Source of the DNA: Massospora cicadina
Lineage: Eukaryota > Entomophthoromycota > Entomophthoromycetes > Entomophthorales > Entomophthoraceae
Assembly: GCA_022478985.1 (NCBI GenBank)
Contig: JAKSZP010017405.1
Span: forward strand, 1-64,000
Length of the DNA stretch: 64,000 nt
Direction: 5' to 3'
In this document: in pieces, positions 11,059 to 21,129 of the stretch
Position numbering within the stretch: the stretch's first letter is position 1
How the letters are laid out: each line of letters begins with the position of its first letter
Notes under the pieces: generated by a model
What the model was told of the DNA's origin: nothing
The model's database searches: none
What the model saw: only the letters and a program-made list of their open reading frames with translations
Position numbers and translations under genes: made by a program

Positions 11059-12866
11059 TATTTGAGGTACGCCAACTAGGGGATGGAAAGTACTGAAACT
11101 CAAAAAAATAACCTAATAAAAAGAATGACCAGGAAAACAAAACAAAAACAACAAACCAGGAAGAGAGCGGAAACCACTAACCCACCATGGCTGAGGGTGA
11201 GGGGGTTAGGCAGTTTGTCTGCAGACAAGTTTACCATGATTATGCCATGTTGGTTGGAGAGATGAACTAAAGTGGAGAGCCAGGGTATTGGGGCATCAGC
11301 GTAGTGTGTGTTGATGGTGGTGTAGTATGAGTTCTCCACCTCTTCATCAAGATTAGTGCAGTAAATCACTTCAGTAAATTCTGCTACATGTTGTTCAGAA
11401 TTAATGCAGGCTTTTGGGAGTTAGGCTAAAATTTGGAGATATTCTGGTGGGTTATTTTAGCAGTTGGGTTAAAACCTTCTAGTTTAGCAACATGCATGAC
11501 AGTGGCTTCAGCATCATCAAATAATTTTGAGATATCACTGCAGGGAGATAAGGGGAAGTTGGGGGGAAGTAGAGTGTGGGCAACCCTAGTTGGTATTGAA
11601 CCACTGATTTGGCCACTGCTTTGCATAGGTTTGGGCAATGGGGAGAGGCCACTGCAGCTAAGGTGAGCTGGTGGTCAATTTGGTAGGGGGTGGCTTTGGG
11701 TTTAGGAGTGAAATATTTGGGGGTGGGGTATTGTCAAAATCAGAAAGGAAAAATTCAGCCTGACCATAATTGAACTGGATGAGAGGTTGACCAGTTTGCT
11801 CACTCATGATAATGTTACCTGATTTATCAATCTTAGCCAATAGGTCCCATAAATTTGGTTTATAAAAATAGTGGTGTTGGAAGTTGGGTGGGTGGTAGTG
11901 TGTAAATGGGTTGCTTGGGAGTGAATAGCTTTCCAAGCCTGAATCTGATTTGTGGGAGTAGAATTGGGTGGGTTAATATGGGCAGTTGGTTTGGTAGGGG
12001 CAATTTCACACTCTGGCCCATAGAATAAGAATATTGGGGGGAGGGGGCAGCAAAATGCCCCATTCAGAATATACTGAATGTGGCTCCAAAGCCACATCAG
12101 AGGAAGTGTCTTGGGAGCAGGATTTTTTGGAATAGTTGAGTCCAAAACAAAGGGGACAAATTTGGTAACTATTATCTACCTGAGCCCAAAAAAAGTGCTC
12201 AGGTGCTGCTGCAATACAAGCATGGGGGATTTGGTAGGCTATGACAGGGTGGTGTGGGATTATAGTGGAAGTTGCATGAGGGGCAGCAAGGTGCTCTGCA
12301 CCAGAGGGAATTGTGAATATGAGGTTGGGCTGAGAGTCATATACCATAAGCCCTGCCATCAGCTGATCATACAAAACTTGGGGTGAAGGTGGGAAGGGAG
12401 GGATGTAAAGGACACCACCATTGTGGTGTCTTTAGGCAGGTAAGTTTGGGTAGTAGAGATGGGAGTATTTTTAAAAATAAAGGGAGTAGAAGCCACTGCT
12501 GCAGCAGCCTCCTCCATCTGAAATCCAATATTGAAATAGCCCTTAAAAGGGCAGAAATTGATAAAGTCAGCCAACACAAATTCAGCAGTAGTCAATTTGA
12601 ATTGCCTTGTTGGTATATGGGAATAAATGCCTGTAGTCAACTTGGAGGCAAAATTGGATTGTGGATTGAGGGAGGGCAAGAGGATGGGGTGAGAAGGGTG
12701 GATGTGCACCAGGTGGAGTGCTAAATCCTGTGGGGGACAAAATGGTCAGATGAAGATGGTAGGCTATTTGACCCTGTGTAAATACATTTTCCCACAGGTG
12801 GAAAATGCTAGGTGGTGGAGCACCACTACCTCACATTGGAGCAGCAGACAGCTGATCCATGGACAT
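11059..12866 (-). mobile_element. ORF1-only non-LTR element, copy 2
   Basis: Same layout as copy 1: ORF1-like region from ATG at 12866 to a stop at 11177, about 80 bp of T-rich 3' region, then the tail (11100-11059) with CTTTCCATCCCCTAG followed by CCTCAAATAAATTT. The tail is more diverged than in copies 1 and 3 but keeps the TCCATCCCCT core and the CCTCAAATAAAT end. The coding length of 1.69 kb matches the other copies. Confidence 0.6.
11177..12866 (-). pseudogene. ORF1-like RNA-binding protein, copy 2 (broken)
   Basis: Begins ATGTCCATGG at 12866 and reads SAAPM, a stop, GSGAPPPSIFHLWENV. Next come ADFINFCPFKGYFNIGF (near 12560), an Ala-rich helix, FKNTPISTTQTYLPKDTTMV, LMAGLMVYDSQPNLIF (near 12350), and FFWAQVDNSYQICPLCFGLN (near 12180) with a CX2C half-knuckle whose His position is Tyr in LNYSKKSC. 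GILLPPPP follows near 12040, then LLAKIDKSG near 11840 and VMHVAKLEGFNPTAK near 11490, ending PSPSAMVG with stop at 11177. Order and spacing match copies 1 and 3 and, in the central part, the ORF1 of the LINE at 39-40 kb. Several stops and frame changes disable it. Confidence 0.55.
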
Positions 12867-13540
12867 ATTGTAAAAGGGCGTGGCCAGATGGCAGTAGTAA
12901 ATTTAACTTATTTCTTAATTAAATTACATGAAGGTTAACTCAAGTGGAAGGAAAAACTTAGAATTATATGTATAGCGCTCAGATAATATAGTCATATATT
13001 GAAATATATACATCCAAGAGATTATTGCTAAACTTACTTGCTGAGCGCTTGTTTTTAAATAAGTTCTTAATTATATATAAAAAGGTAAGTGGATGATAAT
13101 ATGGGTTAAGTTTATATTAAATAGAATAAAATATGATTTGTTACTTAGCTATTAAAGATGGAATACTTGAAATATAGTTTTAGAAGATAGAAAACTATAA
13201 AATAGCTTATATGACTTACTAATTTAAAGTTTAAGTACAATTTATTTATCTAGAATAAAATCTATAAGCAAAATATGTTAGACGTAAAATATGGTAGACT
13301 TTTGATAACTTGGTCTATAGAAATTAGATGTTTACCATAAATTATATACTTGCTGATGATAAAGTTGGGTTAAACTATATCATTGATAGAACGGAACAAA
13401 AAGGGTGGTAGAAATTATTTTGATAGTACCATCTAGATTGTTAGAAATAAAAGAAAGCAAATCTATATAAAAATAGTTTGATTTTTATAAAGGATAAGAT
13501 AAGGACATGAACTTGCAAAAAAGCACAATTTTTTTTTTGT
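12867..13540. other. Stretch without an identified gene
   Basis: Very AT-rich sequence between the 5' end of ORF1-only copy 2 and the tRNA gene. I see no open frame of note and no repeat shared with the rest of the window. Confidence 0.45.
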
Positions 13541-13545
13541 AAAAA
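13541..13545 (-). terminator. Pol III terminator of tRNA-Ala
   Basis: A run of five T on the minus strand, 10 nt after the mature tRNA 3' end. This is the usual RNA polymerase III stop signal. Confidence 0.7.
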
Positions 13546-13555
13546 GTGAAATATG

Positions 13556-13628
13556 TGGAGAATCGGGGCATCGATCCCCGTGCCTCTCGCATGCTAAGCG
13601 AGCGCTCTACCATTTGAGCTAATTCCCC
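13556..13628 (-). tRNA. tRNA-Ala (anticodon AGC)
   Basis: Seventy-three nucleotides on the minus strand fold as a full cloverleaf. The acceptor strand GGGGAAT pairs with ATTCTCC plus discriminator A. The D arm carries an A box (TAGCTCAAATGG), the anticodon loop reads CTTAGCATG with AGC, and the T arm GGGGATCGATGCCCC includes a B box (GATCGATGC). There is no intron. It closely resembles the conserved eukaryotic cytosolic tRNA-Ala(AGC) and reads GCU and, by A-to-I editing, GCC and GCA codons. The acceptor and anticodon stems are paired and the internal promoter and terminator are present. It is the only clearly functional gene in the window. Confidence 0.96.
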
Positions 13629-14328
13629 ATTTACCAGGACCTAAATAACTATAAATTCCTAATATAAATACGTCTCAGGGAGTGAAAATCGAATTAAGGC
13701 AATACAAATACTAACCTGAAGGATGTGGAGTTGATCCCGCCCTTCGCACATTGATCGGGGTGCCGCCAAAGGTTCTACTGACGGTTGGTAGGGTAAACAC
13801 CAACACTACCCATAAGTGATCAGAAAAATCTTAGTTCCAATCCGAAGATAAATAGTTTTTTTTTCTTTGATGGAATTGGCCCTGTTTAAGTTTCAAATCG
13901 AATTTAATACTTGCTTTTATTTAACTCAAAATCTTTGTGTTAATCTTACATCATTCATTTAAAATATTTCCTAAAAATAACCTATTAATAAATTTTGCAC
14001 AGCTACTAATGTCAAATGACTACAATATTCTACCATAAGAGATCGGTGTATCCCCCCTTTAAATTGGGACCACCTAATGCTAAAAAATATTCTACCATAA
14101 TTTTCTAATTTTCATAGCAAAATAAAAAAGTTTTATAAATGAGTAATGAAAATTATATATATTTTTGATATCAATTATTATATTGTTACAGCTGAGCAAT
14201 TTGCTACTCAAATTATTTGATAATTCAAATAGATTTACTAAACTCTCTTTCTTCTCAGTGTAACTTTCCAAGCAAAATTACATGAACTTATAAAACAATT
14301 TGAATTCACCCATAGTAGTTTTACTCTA
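13629..14328. other. Stretch without an identified gene
   Basis: AT-rich sequence upstream of the tRNA, apart from a GC-richer island at 13725-13800 that includes GATCCCGCCCTTCGCAC and GATCGGGGTGCCGCC. The island is not a convincing tRNA or small RNA by eye and has no open frame. No other feature was seen before the ATG of ORF1-only copy 3. Confidence 0.4.
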
Positions 14329-16008
14329 ATGTCCTCAAATTCTCCACTGGCTGCTCCAGTGTGGGGCAGTGGTGAAACTCCCCCACCATTTTTCATCCAT
14401 CAGGAAAATGTGCTAGGACTGGTTCACCCAGTCATTCCAAACCTATAGGCTGATTCATTCCACCCAAGGACCTAGATGCCCACCTTGCTCATACCCAAGT
14501 GGTACCACGCTGCCCCCTAGTGCTCCCCTGGAGCAACATGTGCTATGGCCTAAGGGTCAAATATGGGAAACTATTCCCATACCATGACCAAGCCATTATC
14601 AAAATGGCACAGGTGGTGATGATACCCACTGGCTTTTTAATTTCTACCCCTACAAGGGGTATTTTGACCTTGGCTTCAACTGTGGAGCTAATGCTGCCAC
14701 TGCAGCAACTGTGCCCCTGGTATTCCAGAACACCCCTCTCCCCACAATTTAGACTTGGCTCTCAGTGAATACCACTCTGGTGGTCCAGTTTACTGGCCTG
14801 CCCACCCACCTCCCCCTGAATTGCTCCACCAGGAGCTGATGGATGGTTTGGCAGCCTATGGCTCCAACCCCATCTTATAATTTGTGGTCCCAAATGGGGC
14901 CACACGACTTGCTGGGTCTTGGGTATATGTCATTATAAGCCCTGAATTTAATAAAATTGTGGTAGCAATTCTGCTATGCACTGTTATTCCCTCAGTGCCT
15001 GACCATCTATTTTGGGCCCACATCAAGGGTGGGCAGATGATCTGTCTGTCATGTTTCAAGTTAGACCACTTAAAATGCAAGTGTCCCTCCTCAACTACTT
15101 CAGGTGGATCAGACAACTCATCCATCAACCTCCAATCTGCTACCCACCCTGTACAATTTTTGATATGGGGCACAATCCTACCTCCTCCACCCCCAAAGCC
15201 TGTTGCTGAAGCTGCACCTGCAGCCACCAATCAGCCTCCTCCTTATCCCAATACTATAAATAATTCCTCCAATCAAGTATCAGATTGGATCCCAGTTTAA
15301 TCCCATGCTTTCTCAAATAAATTGACCAAACCTCAACCATACACTGATTCCCCAATCCAATTCAACCAAAACCCATAGAAATTATTGGCTGAAATTGATA
15401 AATCAGGTAAGTTCAGTGAAGAACCATCTCTGAAAATTGAGCAGTTTATTAATGCAGAATAAGATGCCAAATACCCCCTCAACTTTATACCCCACAGCCA
15501 AATGCTGAATCATTTCACAGTGATCACCAGCTTGCAGTCAAAGCAGCTGCAACAGATTGTCATCCCATGCATAAAGCTGTCACTAAATCAGTAGCAATAC
15601 TCAAAGGAGGAATTCCACCTCCTGTTATCCATACAACCTTAACTCCAAAAAATATTGGTGAACCAGTATTACAAAAATGCAAACAATGCTATCCAGAACA
15701 TGGCAACTATAGCCTTGAATTAAAAAGCAAAAATAACCTGAACCAACTTTGCCACGTTCATTAAACTCCCAGACAGCTGAATCAAAGCTGAAAAAGTTTT
15801 AACCAAATATCTCAGTGCCATTTATCTAGCTGGCAATTTCCATGAAATCCCAATTATCAAAGATATTGAACCCCATGCTGCAGATGCCCCAAAGCCATTA
15901 CTGACAGCTGTGATATGCACTCTACTATGGGAGAAAGAAGCTGCTGCCAAAGAGGCTGCCAAAGATGAGCCCTCTGACCCCCCCTCCCCTTCCACCATGG
16001 AGGGATAA
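14329..16008 (+). pseudogene. ORF1-like RNA-binding protein, copy 3 (broken)
   Basis: Starts ATGTCCTCAAATTCTCC (MSSNSPLAAPVWGSG). The RRM-like block is recognisable out of frame near 14640-14760, then LMDGLAAYG near 14840. From 14884 to 15300 one clean frame holds the best preserved part: DHLFWAHIKGG, a complete CX2CX4HX4C knuckle in CLSCFKLDHLKCKC (15050-15090), and TILPPPPPKP. After a stop at 15298 it continues with LAEIDKSG near 15390 and, near 15800-16008, KYLSAIYLAGNFHEIP, an Ala/Glu/Lys-rich helix and PSPSTMEG at the stop. Length is about 560 codons. Knuckle plus RRM-like region suggests binding of element RNA as in LINE ORF1. Multiple stops show it is dead. Confidence 0.58.
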
Positions 16009-16160
16009 GCGGCTTCAGCTGCCCACCTGGTTGGTTGGTTTTGAAGCGTTTCACTCAATCCACTCATTAGGGCGTTTTGTTTTAACCAACTAGTTACATT
16101 AGTTTTTAGTATATTTTAGTTTTGGTAATGTCCATCCCCTGGTCAGCTTGCCTCAAACAA
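14329..16160 (+). mobile_element. ORF1-only non-LTR element, copy 3
   Basis: Plus-strand unit with ATG at 14329, stop at 16006-16008, a 3' region that aligns with copy 1 (both contain AGGGCG followed by TTAACCAACT or TTAGTTGG and a run to GTTTTGGTAAT), and the tail at 16119-16160 with TGTCCATCCCCTGGTCAGC then TTGCCTCAAACAAATAAAT. It lies head to head with copy 2 across the tRNA gene. No RT or endonuclease is present. Confidence 0.62.
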
Positions 16161-16422
16161 ATAAATTGATTTACTAAGTGGTTGGTAATAATTAGGCTGA
16201 TTATCAAGTTAATTTTTTTAGTAAGTAGTAAGTGATTGGCTGATTTGATGGTTTAAATGGATTTTCAAGCAGCGGGTAGTTTTAGAGATTCAATAGGTCC
16301 AATTACTTTGGGTGAATAGTTATTAGTTTTTGGCTATTCAATAAGTATGATTACTTCTAAACATACTGATAACCCTCTACCAGTGTATAAACTGATATAA
16401 ATAATATAATCTGTTAATGGTC

Positions 16423-16610
16423 AGCTTACCTCAAATAGATGAAGATTATTATGGGTAAATTCCAATTTCCCAAACTACTTAATCAATTTCAACCAACTGT
16501 AGCATAAATATTATATGAAGCAGGAAAACAACAATAAACAAAATTTTCATATTATGATATTTTTCATATTCATTTTGGTAATATCCATCCCCTTCTCAGC
16601 TTGACTCAGA
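16423..16610 (+). repeat. Two extra copies of the LINE-type 3' tail
   Basis: At 16413-16445 the sequence reads TAATGGTCAGCTTACCTC followed by AAATAGATG. At 16573-16610 it reads TTTTGGTAATATCCATCCCC then TTCTCAGCTTGACTCAGATAAATAG. Both match the tail of ORF1-only copy 3 (16119-16160) in the same orientation, but neither has an ORF1 in front. They are probably strongly 5'-truncated insertions. Confidence 0.5.
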
Positions 16611-18814
16611 TAAATAGTGTTATAGATACATCATAAAAATGGCTCATGGTCACCTTATCATGAATAAAACATTACAGCTGGCATATTATGGACTTATTTC
16701 TATAAGATGACAATTATAAATATGATGATACCCTAACTATTGGGGGTCAGTTATCATCATGTAGGTTGAGAATTGTTTTCATTTAAAACCATTTTAGATA
16801 CATTGTCTTCTGTAATTTAGTGTTTGAATATCTTTTTTAATTACATAATTAAGTTTCAATTTTCCATGTAATATCTATATTATCAATATATTTTTACTAT
16901 TCAAGGCAGGCACTATATTATTGATATAAAAATTAAAAATAGCATGTATTTAGGCTGTACTAATATGTAAAATCAATAAGAGTAGTCAAAGCAATTATAT
17001 GCAGTCATTGTAGTTTATAAGCTATTACATAATTAAGTTTTTATATAAATTTTTCTATTAAATAGAAAAGTCCAATTTAAATTTTAACTAGTATTACTAT
17101 AAGGAATATCATTTGGATTTTATAGTCTTAAAATACAAACTTAAGTACTAATAGATTGTTTTTAAAGTTACCCTCTTTGTATCATTGATTAGACCTTTTT
17201 CTTGACATATCAACTTATAGTGTCAGAATCTATAAAAAGCATTTTATTGATTCAATTAGCTTCCTTTCCAGAAAGTACAATCTGATTTAGAAAATAGATA
17301 AATTTTGATCATCTTATTGCAGTAATTAGCATCACTTAGCTGGCACTTTTGTTGTTACAGAATGCTGTCACTTCAGTGTTACAGTTGTAATGTTAATTGC
17401 AAAAGCACTCTTGATTCTTACAACATTTGTTTTTTATGATGGTTGGTACCCAACCACACCAGCTACCACAAAATCCAAATCTACTGTAGCCTTTATATCA
17501 TAATAACTAGATTCATCTGTTGTAAAGCGCAACTGCACAAGATTCTTAGTTTCTTATAATTAATATGCTTCACTGTTCAATAATAGGAAACACAATCTGA
17601 GACAAAAATGGTTCAGCTAAAAGGATGCATTGCCTTGTTTAAAAATACTTCAGCAACATTTTACTAAATATAAAATTAAAAAACTACTAGTAAAATCTAG
17701 TACAAAAACCAAATTACTTTATTGAAAAAGAATAAATTATATCTAGATCACCTATGGCCATTATATCTATCAAAATTGTTATAGGCATCAATTGCCAAGA
17801 GATATTTGTAAAATTTAGTCATCAATTGTAGCATTTTTTATGATACTAAAAATAAAAATTCCTGCATAATATTCAAAAGGTGTGAAAATTGCGCCCAGAA
17901 AGTGTTTGTAAAATTAAAGTTATGGCAATTTTTATAAGACTTTAAGGAAGTATTATTAAATTAATATCAATTGACTGATCACAATAGGAGCTAAATTTTA
18001 AGTTCATATATAGAAGTCAAAGACATTAAAACTAGCCAAATTAATTGGCAATTAAGCTGACTAAATAAACACTAGAGGAGTGGATAGCATATTGGGGTGG
18101 TTCCTGCTCCATTCTGGGTTGGGTTTTGATTGAAAAAGGTTTGAAACCAGCAAAGGTTTGAAAACTCAGCATGATATATGTCCCATGGTCAACCAACCTC
18201 ATTTACTTAAATTAACACTAGTTCAGAACATATTAGAAATAAGCATAACCTGGTTAAAATCCCAACACATCCCCTGGCTTAACTATATTTTTATCTTCTC
18301 TCAGCATGTTTGTTGATGCAAGCTCCGCTTCAGGCAACAGGCTAGGACTTATGGTACAAATTTTAACATAGTTATTGATGCTGTTATGACAGTGAGGTCC
18401 TTGATACAAATATCTCCTTTAAGAGGTGGATGGAAATTGCAGTACCTATTGTAAAAAACATTTGATGGCAGATCCTGAAAGTAGATTGCAGCATCTTTGT
18501 CTTGGATTCTGCTATTTAAAGTTAGATTGGGATTTAGGTATGGGTGTGTGACAACCCAGTGAAAAACCTACAATTCCAGTATCATAGAAGTACTAATGAC
18601 TTGGAGGTGGGACACCCTGTGGTTTCTGTGAGGGTAGAAAAAGTTAATTAATGTAACAAAGGCCTCATAGCAAACTAGATGGCTGCAATGGGTGCAATTG
18701 AGGGGTTTTATGGGCAACCCCCAAAGGTGAGAGTGGCATGGAGGATGACCAAATCTCCTGGGCTTGCAGTTTCTGGTCTTTGGTTTAGTCCCATAATTTA
18801 TAGTTTCAGCTATA
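16611..18814. other. AT-rich stretch without an identified gene
   Basis: About 2.2 kb of AT-rich sequence with only short frames on either strand. The longest (minus, 18819-18568) has an unconvincing composition. I see no domains, tRNA, LTR ends or tandem repeats. It may be old decayed transposon sequence. Confidence 0.4.
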
Positions 18815-18816
18815 TA

Positions 18817-19033
18817 CATTAGTACCTCTCTATATCAAACTTCTTTATATCAAAAATCTCCATTTATTAATCTTTTAAGTCCCATGAAATCCTAACCTAA
18901 GAAGAAGAATAAGAAGACCATCTAGTACTAAATAAAAGAAGAATAATAAGAAACAGGGTTCTGTATATCAAAATTTCTATAAATTAAATTTTTTCTTAGG
19001 AACCATCAAATTTGATATACAGAGTTCCTACTG
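18817..19033. mobile_element. Pogo-like MITE with TA target duplication
   Basis: A 217-bp non-coding unit flanked by TA on both sides (18815-18816 and 19034-19035). Counting the flanking TA, the left terminus TACATTAGTACCTCTCTATA and the reverse complement of the right terminus TACAGTAGGAACTCTGTATA continue to ATATC, matching at 18 of 22 positions. The CAGTA..ACCTCT(A/G)TA pattern is typical of pogo (Tc1/mariner superfamily) termini, including plant Lemi1-type MITEs. The interior is purine-rich GAAGAA sequence with no transposase. It would need a pogo transposase in trans. Confidence 0.62.
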
Positions 19034-19245
19034 TATATTTAGAAAACTTAGGTTAATTGATTGTTGTTAACCCATAAAATGATGAGGATCAGGAACAAAA
19101 ACTAAATCAAATTGGATCAATTTAAATACATGGCAGGCTTGGACATTGTCTCACAGTTGTTAGGGTGTTTTGAGCTGATGCATGGAGGCAGAAAAATATT
19201 TAGATGGAAGATTAAGTTGCTGATGTAAATTGAGGCAGATTGACC

Positions 19246-19250
19246 TAAGG
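19246..19250. repeat. Target-site duplication TAAGG, left
   Basis: TAAGG directly abuts the first LTR (TGTAACGG) and is repeated exactly at 21081-21085 after the second LTR. A perfect 5-bp repeat at both outer ends is what an integrase of the Ty3/gypsy type leaves. Confidence 0.85.
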
Positions 19251-19986
19251 TGTAACGGATGGGGCTCCCAAAGCCCAGCCCGCCACCAGCCCTAAACCAC
19301 CACCCCCACATGTGGCCATATTAACTTCAAATGGTCCTGTCCAAATGGATGGCCTTGCTGGGCACACCAGGCCAAGGCGTGGTGCACCAGCCTCTGTCGC
19401 CTCAGGCCTCCAGGCCAAGGTTCATCCCTATGGCTTCTGTCACCTTGGGGTCACCAGGCTGAGGTGTGGCCAACCGGCCTCTGTTGCCTCAGGCCACTCT
19501 GGCTCCTTCTCTTCTCGCCAGGTCAAGACCACTCCAAGAGGATCCTGGCGCATCCACCTCCTTCCTCACCTCCTCATCGCACCGCCATCTGCACCCCCAA
19601 CCTCACTTTAAATAAATATAATTAAATAAAACAAGACCAGTGAATAGCAGCCTTTATTGGAAGTAGACTCGGAGTCAGAATAGAATTCTAAAGTGAGGTC
19701 CATTGGGGCTGACCTCACTTTGAGATACTTCCTAAAAAGGCTTAATGAATTGTGGGTAATGAGGGGCACAAAATCCTCCAGAATTGATGGCATCCAGGCA
19801 ACTTGGCAGCGAAATGGGGGAACATCATAATGGACAACCAATTAAATAAATTTTTTATTTAATTTATTCTGTTATTGACCCAAATAGGAAAATCCTGCTC
19901 AGAATCTTGGAATTACAACTATCAAAATATATGAATCTCATAAATTCCAACCTTATGATATTCATGTACAATCATTGATTGTTACA
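19251..19986 (+). repeat. Left LTR of the TRIM-like element
   Basis: Starts TGTAACGGATGGGGCTCCCA and ends CATTGATTGTTACA. The first half is GC-rich (CCAGCCCGCCACCAGCCC, GCCTCTGTCGCCTCAGG) and the second half AT-rich. The switch falls at about 19605, beside a poly(A)-signal-like AAATAAATATAATTAAATAA, as expected at a U3/R/U5 arrangement. The short open frames across it are in repeats and I do not regard them as genes. Confidence 0.85.
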
Positions 19987-20394
19987 TTACCCCCTTGTAA
20001 AATGGAAATACCAGCGGATTTGGACCTGAACCAGCAAGGCAGGCGTGCAGCAACCAACGCTTTTTTGACAGGAGACCTTTTTCATGAGCAGCTTGGGGAA
20101 ATTGACCAGAAATTTAGAGCCCCCAGATCAAATCAATGGGTTCTCTGGAGGTCTCCTGGCGGGCACAAGAGGCCATTAACTTCCAGCAGTCCAGCCCACA
20201 CCCCAAGCTCCCCATCCCCTTCATTGGAGGGCCCTACAAACCAACAAAAAGGATTGATGGCCCATGACGATGCTTGGGACAATGACCGCGGCCATCTTGC
20301 AGGCTGTATGGAACCACAGCCAACCAAGGTAAGTTTGAATTTGAAATGTTGTAATGGACGGGGCTCCCAAGGCCCAGCCCACCACCAGCCCTAA
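19975..20394 (+). CDS. Open frame across the interior of the TRIM-like element, hypothetical
   Basis: One uninterrupted frame of 139 codons begins in the last bases of the left LTR, covers the entire 363-bp interior and stops 45 bp into the right LTR. A start at ATGGAAATACCAGCGG (20001) would keep it almost wholly internal. The product is hydrophilic, with ATNAFLTGDLFHEQLGEIDQ near the N-terminus and a Pro/Ser stretch (SSSPAHTPSSPSPSLEGP) in the middle. No domain is recognised. An open frame matching the interior so closely is suggestive, but interiors of TRIMs are normally non-coding and a 400-bp open frame can arise by chance in GC-richer sequence. Confidence 0.3.
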   Translation: MIVTLPPCKMEIPADLDLNQQGRRAATNAFLTGDLFHEQLGEIDQKFRAPRSNQWVLWRSPGGHKRPLTSSSPAHTPSSPSPSLEGPTNQQKGLMAHDDAWDNDRGHLAGCMEPQPTKVSLNLKCCNGRGSQGPAHHQP

Positions 20395-21080
20395 ATCACC
20401 ACCCCCATATGTGACTGTACCAACTCTGAATGGTCCTGTCCAAATGGATGGCCTTGCCAGGCACACTGGGCCAAGCTGCAGTGCACCAGCCTCTGTCACC
20501 TTGGGCCTCCAGGCTGAGGTGTGTCCCTATGGTCTCTGTTGCTTCAGGGTCACCAGACCAAGGTGCAGCTAACTGGCCTCTGTCGCCTCAGGCCACTCTG
20601 GCTCTTTCCCCTATCAGCAGGGCAAACCACTCCAAGAGGATCTCTGCACATCCACTCCCTTCCTCACCCCCTCATTGCACCGCCATCCGCACCCCCAACC
20701 TCACTTTAAATAAATATAATTAAATAAAACAAGTCTAGCGAATAGTGGCCTTTATTGGAAGTAGACTTGGAGTCAGAATAGAATTTTAATGTGAGGTCCA
20801 TCAGGGCTGACCTTGCTTTGAAATACTTCCTAAAAAGGCTTGTTGAATTTTGGGTAATGAGGGGCGCAAAAGCCTCCAGAATTAGGCATCTATGAAACTC
20901 AGAGGCAAAATGGGGGAACCTTAGAATGGACAACCAATCAAATAAATGATTTATTTAATTTATTCCATTATTGACCGGAATAGGAAATCTACTCAGAGTA
21001 ATGGAATTTAAACTATTGACATACATGGTTCTCATAATTCCCAACCTTATAAGATTCATGTACAATTGTTGATTGTTACA
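20350..21080 (+). repeat. Right LTR of the TRIM-like element
   Basis: Starts TGTAATGGACGGGGCTCCCA, ends GTTGATTGTTACA, and aligns along its whole length with 19251-19986. Differences are dominated by C/T and G/A exchanges. The next five bases, TAAGG (21081-21085), repeat the left flank. Confidence 0.85.
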
Positions 21081-21085
21081 TAAGG
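21081..21085. repeat. Target-site duplication TAAGG, right
   Basis: Exact copy of 19246-19250, immediately after the GTTACA end of the right LTR. Confidence 0.85.
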
Positions 21086-21129
21086 GGCAATGCCCCAGAT
21101 TATCTGGCGCCTGGGCTTCACCTACAAGT

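Larger units (their letters stand above)
19251..21080 (+). mobile_element. Miniature LTR retrotransposon (TRIM-like)
   Basis: Two direct repeats of 736 and 731 bp bound a 363-bp interior. Each begins TGTAA and ends GTTACA, giving short inverted termini, and the whole is flanked by exact TAAGG duplications. There is no gag, protease, RT or integrase, so it must use enzymes of other elements. The orientation is assigned from the interior open frame and the poly(A)-like AAATAAATATAATTAAATAA near 19608, and is not certain. In the first 92 bp of the LTRs I count 14 differences, all transitions. The structure is intact, so this is one of the cleaner insertions in the window. Confidence 0.82.

Noticed and set aside
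13690..13735. Possible second tRNA or tRNA fragment (GTGGAGTTGATCCCGC)
   Set aside because: The T-loop is off consensus, and no D arm or acceptor stem can be paired around it.
19312..19611. Plus-strand frame of 99 codons inside the left TRIM LTR
   Set aside because: The matching region of the right LTR reads in different frames (20354-20572, 20430-20723), so no protein is conserved between the two copies.
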